Assembly: GCA_964645405.1 (NCBI GenBank)
Contig: CAZYCA010000042.1
Location: forward strand, 62,001-126,000
Source: JAMWDF01 sp964645405
GTDB taxonomy: Bacteria > Ratteibacteria > UBA8468 > B48-G9 > DSTR01
Length of the DNA stretch: 64,000 nucleotides
Direction: 5' to 3'
In this document: in pieces, positions 59,535 to 64,000 of the stretch
Layout: the number at the start of each line of letters is the position of its first letter
How positions within the stretch are numbered: position 1 is the first letter of the stretch
Made by a program: the position numbers and the translations under genes
The notes under the pieces: generated by a model
What the model was told of the DNA's origin: nothing
The model's database searches: none
What the model saw: only the letters and a program-made list of their open reading frames with translations

Positions 59535-61409
59535 TTATTTATTCTGGTCATCCACTTCTTTGTATTCCGCATCTACAACTTTCTCTTCTCCGGACTGCTT
59601 CTTCGGTTCTCCCGGAGCCTGCTCTGTCTGCTGAGACCCTGTTTGCTGTTTTGCCTGCTGATAAAGAATCTGGGCTAACTTATGGGAAGACTGTTCCAGA
59701 TCTTCCATGGCTTTCTTGATAGCTTCCGGCTGCTTGGAATCAATACTTTTCCTCAGCTCAGCAATCTTTTGCTCAATATCCTTCCGTTCTTCTTCAGAAA
59801 TCTTACCACCATGCTCCTTCAGTAACCTCTCTACCTGATAGATGAGGTTGTCACCCTGGTTGCAAAACTCAGCAATCTGGCGCCGTTTATTATCTTCAGC
59901 AGCAAATTCTTCCGCCTGCTTGACCATGCGCTCTATTTCTTCTTTTGTCAGCTTCTTAGAAGCAGTAATTTTTATGGACTGCTCTCTCTGGGTACCCAGG
60001 TCCTTAGCGGAGACCGAAAGAATCCCATCCCGGTCAATATCAAATGTTACCTCAATCTGAGGCACTCCCCTGGGAGCCGGGGGAATACCGGTAAGATGAA
60101 ACCTTCCCAAGGTGAGGTTATCAGCTGCCATGGGTCTTTCACCCTGGAGCACATGCACCTCCACTTCAGACTGGTTGTCAGCTGCAGTGGTGAAAATCTG
60201 ACTCTTTCTTGTGGGAATGGTGGTGTTGCGTTCAATTATCTTGGTAAAAACACCTCCCAGGGTTTCAATCCCGAGGGAAAGAGGAGTCACATCCAAGAGA
60301 AGTATATCTTTGTCCTTAAGCCCACCAGCCAGTATTGCTCCCTGGATAGCCGCACCAATGGAAACACATTCCATAGGGTCTACCCCTCTTTCTAACTTTG
60401 TTTCCAGATAGTTGCGCACAAATTCCTGTACAATGGGCATTCTGGTTGGACCACCAACCAGGATTACTCTACTGATATCCTTTCTGGTGATGCGGGCATC
60501 ACTCAAAGCCTGGTCAACAGGATGTTTACATTTCTCAATAATGGGAGATACCAGGTCTTCTAATTTTGCCCTTCTGATTTTCATGGTCAGATGCTTTGGA
60601 CCTGTCTGGTCAGCTGTGATAAAGGGTAGATTAATTTCTGTCTCCACGGTGGAAGACAGTTCAATCTTAGCCTTTTCTGCTGCTTCCCGGATTCTTTGCA
60701 TCGCCATCTTATCATTTCGTAAATCAATACCGGTGTCTTTCTTGAATTCATCAGCGATGTAGTTTATCAAAGCATTATCCATATCCGTACCACCAAGCTG
60801 CGTATCTCCGCTGGTGGAAAGAACCTTAAATGTTCCTCTCCCCATCATTTCCATGACGGTAACATCAAGAGTTCCAGCTCCGAAATCAAAAACAATGAAT
60901 CTCATCTCCTGTTCCAGCTTATCCAGACCATAGGCAAAGGCAGCTGCAGTCGGCTCGTTAATCAACCGTACCACTTCCAGCCCGGCAATAGTGCCTGCAT
61001 CTTTAGTTGCCTGACGCTGGTTGTCATTGAAGTAAGCCGGTACCGTAATAACCGCTTTCTTTATAGGACGGCCAAGAAAAGTCTCTGCATCCTTTTTTAT
61101 CTTCTGTAAAATAAAAGCGGAAATCTGCTGGGGAGTATAGGTCTTACCAAAAATAACATACTTATGGTCAGTGCCCATTTTCCTTTTCACAGCAATCACA
61201 GTTCCTTCCGGGTTAACAGCGGCCTGTCTTCTGGCAGGTTCCCCTACCAGAAGCTGACCATCTTTGGTAAAAGCAACATAAGAAGGGAAAGCCTTTCCCC
61301 CGACGATGGTCGTACCCTCAGCACTGGGAATAATCACTGGTTTGTTCCCTTCCATAACAGCCGCGGAAGAGTTACTCGTCCCTAAGTCTATTCCGATAAT
61401 TGTTTCCAT
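59535..61409 (-). CDS. dnaK: Chaperone DnaK (Hsp70)
   Basis: 624 residues. IIGIDLGTSNSSAAVMEGNKP at the start, ATKDAGTIAGLEVVRLINEPTAAA, FDFGAGTLDVTVM (Asp-Phe-Gly-Ala in place of the usual DLGGGT), ILVGGPTRMP and the substrate-binding domain with LLDVTPLSLGIETLGGVFT; C-terminal lid and a QTGSQQTEQ linker. AGGAGG SD. No grpE or dnaJ nearby. The GAGT variant of the phosphate-2 loop is also seen in other deep lineages. Confidence 0.95.
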   Translation of the reverse strand: METIIGIDLGTSNSSAAVMEGNKPVIIPSAEGTTIVGGKAFPSYVAFTKDGQLLVGEPARRQAAVNPEGTVIAVKRKMGTDHKYVIFGKTYTPQQISAFILQKIKKDAETFLGRPIKKAVITVPAYFNDNQRQATKDAGTIAGLEVVRLINEPTAAAFAYGLDKLEQEMRFIVFDFGAGTLDVTVMEMMGRGTFKVLSTSGDTQLGGTDMDNALINYIADEFKKDTGIDLRNDKMAMQRIREAAEKAKIELSSTVETEINLPFITADQTGPKHLTMKIRRAKLEDLVSPIIEKCKHPVDQALSDARITRKDISRVILVGGPTRMPIVQEFVRNYLETKLERGVDPMECVSIGAAIQGAILAGGLKDKDILLLDVTPLSLGIETLGGVFTKIIERNTTIPTRKSQIFTTAADNQSEVEVHVLQGERPMAADNLTLGRFHLTGIPPAPRGVPQIEVTFDIDRDGILSVSAKDLGTQREQSIKITASKKLTKEEIERMVKQAEEFAAEDNKRRQIAEFCNQGDNLIYQVERLLKEHGGKISEEERKDIEQKIAELRKSIDSKQPEAIKKAMEDLEQSSHKLAQILYQQAKQQTGSQQTEQAPGEPKKQSGEEKVVDAEYKEVDDQNK

Positions 61410-61509
61410 TTGCTATCCTCCTGCCTTTTGGTTTTCGTAATTTTTAGATGAGAAAATCCTTTTCTGGTTTCAGTTATCTCCGTTGCCCTCCAGGCTGGCT
61501 TAAATTCAG

Positions 61510-61582
61510 TGGGCGGTGAGGGATTCGAACCCCCGGCTTCCACCTTGTAAGGGTGGCACTCTCACCACTGAGTCAACCGCCC
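61510..61582 (-). tRNA. tRNA-Val (UAC)
   Basis: 73 nt on the minus strand. Acceptor GGGCGGT / ACCGCCC, discriminator A, anticodon stem CCACC / GGTGG around loop CTTACAA (anticodon UAC, Val), T-arm with GTTCGAATCCC. CCA is not encoded. Confidence 0.95.
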
Positions 61583-61603
61583 ACAGATACTTGTGGCAGT
61601 TTT

Positions 61604-61632
61604 ATTTTAGCCCGCATCCTGCTGTCCGTCAA
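61604..61632 (-). promoter_or_regulatory. Promoter of tRNA-Val
   Basis: On the minus strand TTGACG (61632-61627), 17 nt, TAAAAT (61609-61604), 21 nt before the tRNA. Its -35 box is 7 bp from the -35 box of the corrinoid gene on the other strand. Confidence 0.6.
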
Positions 61633-61639
61633 AAAGGAT

Positions 61640-61668
61640 TTGACTTTTGCCCTAAAAAATATTTTAAT
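61640..61668 (+). promoter_or_regulatory. Promoter of the corrinoid protein gene
   Basis: TTGACT (61640-61645), 17 nt, TTTAAT (61663-61668). The leader of about 48 nt ends in AAGGAGG before ATG 61723. Confidence 0.65.
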
Positions 61669-61722
61669 ATTGCCAGTTTAACTTTTCAGTTAAGATAACT
61701 CAGCATCCAACAAGGAGGAGCA

Positions 61723-62358
61723 ATGGCTGAGATTCTGGACACGATTAAGGACAGTATTATTAGAGGAGACGCTAAAACGGCAAAGGAAAAAGTAGAAGCT
61801 GCGATTAAGGCAAATGTCCCTGTGACTGATATCCTGAACAAAGGATTGATTGCTGGTATGCAGGTAGTGGGAGCCAAGTTTAAAGCCAATGAGTTCTATG
61901 TCCCTGAGGTCCTGATTGCCGCCAGAGCCATGAATCAGTCCATGGCGATTTTAGAACCTTATATAGTGCAGGCTGGAATCCAGCCTTTAGCGAAAGTGGC
62001 GATCGGAACAGTCAAAGGTGATTTACACGACATAGGGAAAAATTTAGTGGTGATGATGTGGAAAGGAGCAGGGCTGCAGGTGGAAGACTTGGGTATAGAT
62101 GTTCCCCCGGAAAAATTTGTTGAGGCTGCCCAATCAGGAGCCCAGGTTATTGGACTTTCCGCCCTTCTGACCACCACCATGGTAGCGATGAAGGATGTGA
62201 TTGAATCCCTGAAGAACGCTGGATTAAGAGACAAAGTAAAAATTATCATTGGCGGCGCACCTGTAACTCAGAATTATGCGGATGAGATTGGTGCGGATGG
62301 TTATGCACCAGACGCTGCCTCCGCGGTGGACAAGGTGAAGGAACTGCTGGCCCTTTAA
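61723..62358 (+). CDS. Corrinoid methyltransferase protein (MttC/MtbC-type)
   Basis: 211 residues, typical length. N-terminal helical cap (ILDTIKDSIIRGDAKTAKEKVEAAI, GLIAGMQVVGAKFKANEFYVPEVLIAARAMN), then the B12-binding domain with GTVKGDLHDIGKNLVV (DxHxxG, His near 104 binds cobalt from below), VIGLSALLTTTM and IIIGGAPVTQNYADEIGADGY. It carries the methyl group from an MttB- or MtbB-type enzyme to a second methyltransferase. An MttB-family gene and a UroD-like gene lie at 1-2219, 59 kb away. AAGGAGG SD. Confidence 0.93.
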   Translation: MAEILDTIKDSIIRGDAKTAKEKVEAAIKANVPVTDILNKGLIAGMQVVGAKFKANEFYVPEVLIAARAMNQSMAILEPYIVQAGIQPLAKVAIGTVKGDLHDIGKNLVVMMWKGAGLQVEDLGIDVPPEKFVEAAQSGAQVIGLSALLTTTMVAMKDVIESLKNAGLRDKVKIIIGGAPVTQNYADEIGADGYAPDAASAVDKVKELLAL

Positions 62359-62364
62359 TTTAAA

Positions 62365-62970
62365 GTGCAAAAGTATCTATTGTGGCTTGCCACAGGATAC
62401 CTGGTGGGAAGTATCCCCAGCGGGTATCTTCTGGTTAAAGTCTGGACCGGAAAGGATATCAGGCAGTTGGGCAGCGGCAATGTCGGAGCCACCAATGTCT
62501 ACCGGGTAGTTGGTCTCATCCCTGGCACTATTGTCCTTGTTCTGGACATTGTCAAGGGATGGCTACCAGTGTGGCTGGCAGAGACTAAAACATCTTTCAG
62601 TTCAGTGGCTTTAGTGGGTATAGGCCTGACCACAGTAATCGGACATACCTTCTCTTGCTGGTTGAAAGGACGCGGGGGAAAGGGTGTCGCCACCAGTTTC
62701 GGTGTAATACTGGGGCTGTTCCCTGCTGCTGCGATAAGCTGCTTCTTATTCTGGCTGGTAGTTCTACTTCTCACAAGATATGTATCTCTGGCTTCTATGA
62801 TTGCTGCTCTTTTTTTGCCTGTAACGGTGCAACTCTTCCAGCAGGACATGGTGCTCACCGCATTTGCAACAGCCGTCACGGTTGTTATTCTCTGGCGTCA
62901 TAGAGAAAACATTAGAAGACTCCTTTCCCGCAGTGAACACATTTTTCTCTTTCCATGGGAACAAGAATAG
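62365..62970 (+). CDS. plsY: Glycerol-3-phosphate acyltransferase PlsY
   Basis: 201 residues from GTG 62365. Membrane protein with five helices; SIPSGYLLVKVWTGKDIRQLGSGNVGATNVYRVVG (motif 1), GHTFSCWLKGRGGKGVATSFG (motif 2) and LWRHRENIRRL at the end. It acylates glycerol 3-phosphate from acyl phosphate. Its 3' end overlaps gpsA by 16 nt, joining two steps of phospholipid synthesis. Confidence 0.95.
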   Translation: MQKYLLWLATGYLVGSIPSGYLLVKVWTGKDIRQLGSGNVGATNVYRVVGLIPGTIVLVLDIVKGWLPVWLAETKTSFSSVALVGIGLTTVIGHTFSCWLKGRGGKGVATSFGVILGLFPAAAISCFLFWLVVLLLTRYVSLASMIAALFLPVTVQLFQQDMVLTAFATAVTVVILWRHRENIRRLLSRSEHIFLFPWEQE

Positions 62971-63944
62971 GTGTTATTGGCGCAGGAGGCTGGGGTAGCT
63001 GTCTTTCTCTCCTTTTTTTGAAGAACAACCATGCAGTCACCATGTGGGAAGCTTTTCCCCAATATGCTGCTTTTCTGCAGCAACGCCGGGAAAATATTCA
63101 TTTCCTGCCGGGAGTCAAGCTGCCAGAGGAATTAAAAATCTCCTCTTCCCTTTCTGAGGTAGTAACTACCAGTGAACTACTGGTGATAGCTGTCCCGACT
63201 GAGTTTTTCCGCACGACATTAAACAGGATGAAAAATTTCTATCAAAAAGACCAATCTCTTCTCATCGCTACCAAAGGGCTGGAAAGACAAACCGGGTTAA
63301 CTATGTCTGAAGTTGTCCGGCAGGTCCTGGGTGAAATTCCACTGGCTGTCCTTTCCGGACCCTGTATTGCCCGGGAACTGGCTAAAGGATTTCCTTCTGC
63401 GGCCGTGGTAGCTTCGAGGAATTCAAAAGTAGCCAGCTACTTCCAGAAAGCCTTGAGCAGTGACATCTTACGGTTGTACAGTTGCTGTGACGTAAGGGGA
63501 GTGGAACTGGGAGGTGCTCTTAAAAACGTGATGGCTATTGGCGCTGGCGTGATTGATGGTCTGGGTCTGGGGGTTAACACAAAAGCAGCATATCTGACCC
63601 GCTGTCTGAAGGAAATGGTGGAGATTGGAGTTTTACTTGGCGGACAGGAGAAAACATTTTATGGCCTTTCCGGACTGGGAGATTTGTTGACCACATCTTT
63701 CAGTCCCTACAGTAGAAACCGCACTTTCGGTCAGACCATTGTCAGCTCTAACAAGGAAGAATTTTTTCGACACAGCAGGATGGTCGTGGAAGGTTATTTT
63801 ACAGTTGCCAGTTTATACCGGTTTGCTGTACGCCGGAAATTACCCGCCCCTATCACCAGAGCAGTTTACCGCATTGTCTATCTTAACAGTTCCCCTGGCA
63901 AGGAACTACAAAAACTGATGACCCGGAGACTAAAATCCGAATGA
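62955..63944 (+). CDS. gpsA: Glycerol-3-phosphate dehydrogenase (NAD(P)+)
   Basis: 329 residues. GVIGAGGWGSCLSLLFLKNNH (NAD loop), IATKGLE, LSGPCIARELAKGFPSAAVVAS and ELGGALKNVMAIGAGVIDGLGLG with the active Lys; YGLSGLGDLLTTSFSPYSRNRTFG near 235. It makes glycerol 3-phosphate for PlsY, which precedes it. Confidence 0.95.
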   Translation: MGTRIGVIGAGGWGSCLSLLFLKNNHAVTMWEAFPQYAAFLQQRRENIHFLPGVKLPEELKISSSLSEVVTTSELLVIAVPTEFFRTTLNRMKNFYQKDQSLLIATKGLERQTGLTMSEVVRQVLGEIPLAVLSGPCIARELAKGFPSAAVVASRNSKVASYFQKALSSDILRLYSCCDVRGVELGGALKNVMAIGAGVIDGLGLGVNTKAAYLTRCLKEMVEIGVLLGGQEKTFYGLSGLGDLLTTSFSPYSRNRTFGQTIVSSNKEEFFRHSRMVVEGYFTVASLYRFAVRRKLPAPITRAVYRIVYLNSSPGKELQKLMTRRLKSE

Positions 63945-64000
63945 AGGAACCAGAAGGAAAATTTTACACTATTGGAGAAATCAGCACGCTAACAGAAGTA
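63941..64000 (+). CDS. MerR-type HTH regulator, N-terminal fragment
   Basis: Only the first 20 codons fit before the right edge. They begin MKEPEGKFYTIGEISTLTEV; the FYTIGEI-x-x-LTEV pattern is the winged-helix start of MerR regulators, which often lie after gpsA. The ATG overlaps the gpsA stop (ATGA). Too short to name a ligand. Confidence 0.55.
   Translation, partial: MKEPEGKFYTIGEISTLTEV

Overview
The window looks like a chromosome segment of an uncultivated Gram-negative bacterium. Kdo synthesis (kdsA-kdsD-kdsC) and an LptC-like lipoprotein indicate an LPS-type outer membrane. A V/A-type ATPase pair, a short EF-Ts, a SpoIID-type hydrolase and corrinoid methyltransferase parts do not fit Proteobacteria. 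A deep lineage such as Omnitrophota or a related candidate phylum is my guess; the sequence alone cannot fix it. Most starts have good Shine-Dalgarno (SD) sites and several promoters are near-consensus sigma-70 type (TTGACA-N17-TATAAT). A set of operon-first genes lacks SD sites and has a -10 box 6-9 nt before the start codon, suggesting leaderless mRNAs.

Layout. (1) 1-8.5 kb is an accessory stretch, all on the minus strand: a truncated MttB-family methyltransferase, a UroD-like methyltransferase, a sialidase-like propeller protein with a probable frameshift, an AAA ATPase gene between imperfect terminal repeats, and type I hsdM-hsdS without hsdR, associated with an 8-bp-period repeat. (2) 8.5-12.6 kb, plus strand: PP-loop thiolase / UPF0280 / methyltransferase operon, then rpsB-tsf from a near-perfect promoter. 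(3) 12.6-18.1 kb: HU with tRNA-Leu, a TPR protein, an unknown gene plus a GspF/PilC-like gene, then FKBP, AsmA-like and queG. (4) 18.5-35.2 kb, plus strand: M16 protease, nusA-infB, the Kdo/Lpt genes, spoIID, hpf, ptsN-ptsI, a PGI/PMI isomerase, metK-ahcY, coaE and rho. (5) 36.6-42.7 kb, plus strand: leuA-leuC-leuD-leuB, bioY, asd. (6) 42.7-57.5 kb, minus strand: a radical SAM gene, an unpaired leuD-like gene with an IDH-like gene, purA, a terminator and promoter, ilvB-ilvN-ilvC, thpR, recA, an oxidoreductase, recX, alaS, a sigma factor and apt. (7) 57.5-64 kb: V-ATPase B and D subunits alone, dnaK, tRNA-Val, a corrinoid protein, plsY, gpsA and the start of a merR-type gene.

How it fits together. 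The core genes give branched-chain amino acid synthesis (leu and ilv sets), an SAM cycle (metK/ahcY), Kdo and LPS export, translation factors and DNA repair. The corrinoid protein at 61.7 kb and the MttB- and UroD-like proteins at 0-2.2 kb are the parts of a corrinoid methyl-transfer system, but lie 59 kb apart. The less ordinary signals are intergenic: an inverted pair of ~100-bp dispersed repeats (13.9 and 18.3 kb), palindromes at the AAA-ATPase and hsdM promoters, the 8-bp repeat array inside hsdS, and overlapping -10 boxes in a 26-bp divergent gap. I saw no CRISPR array, rRNA or recognisable transposase.
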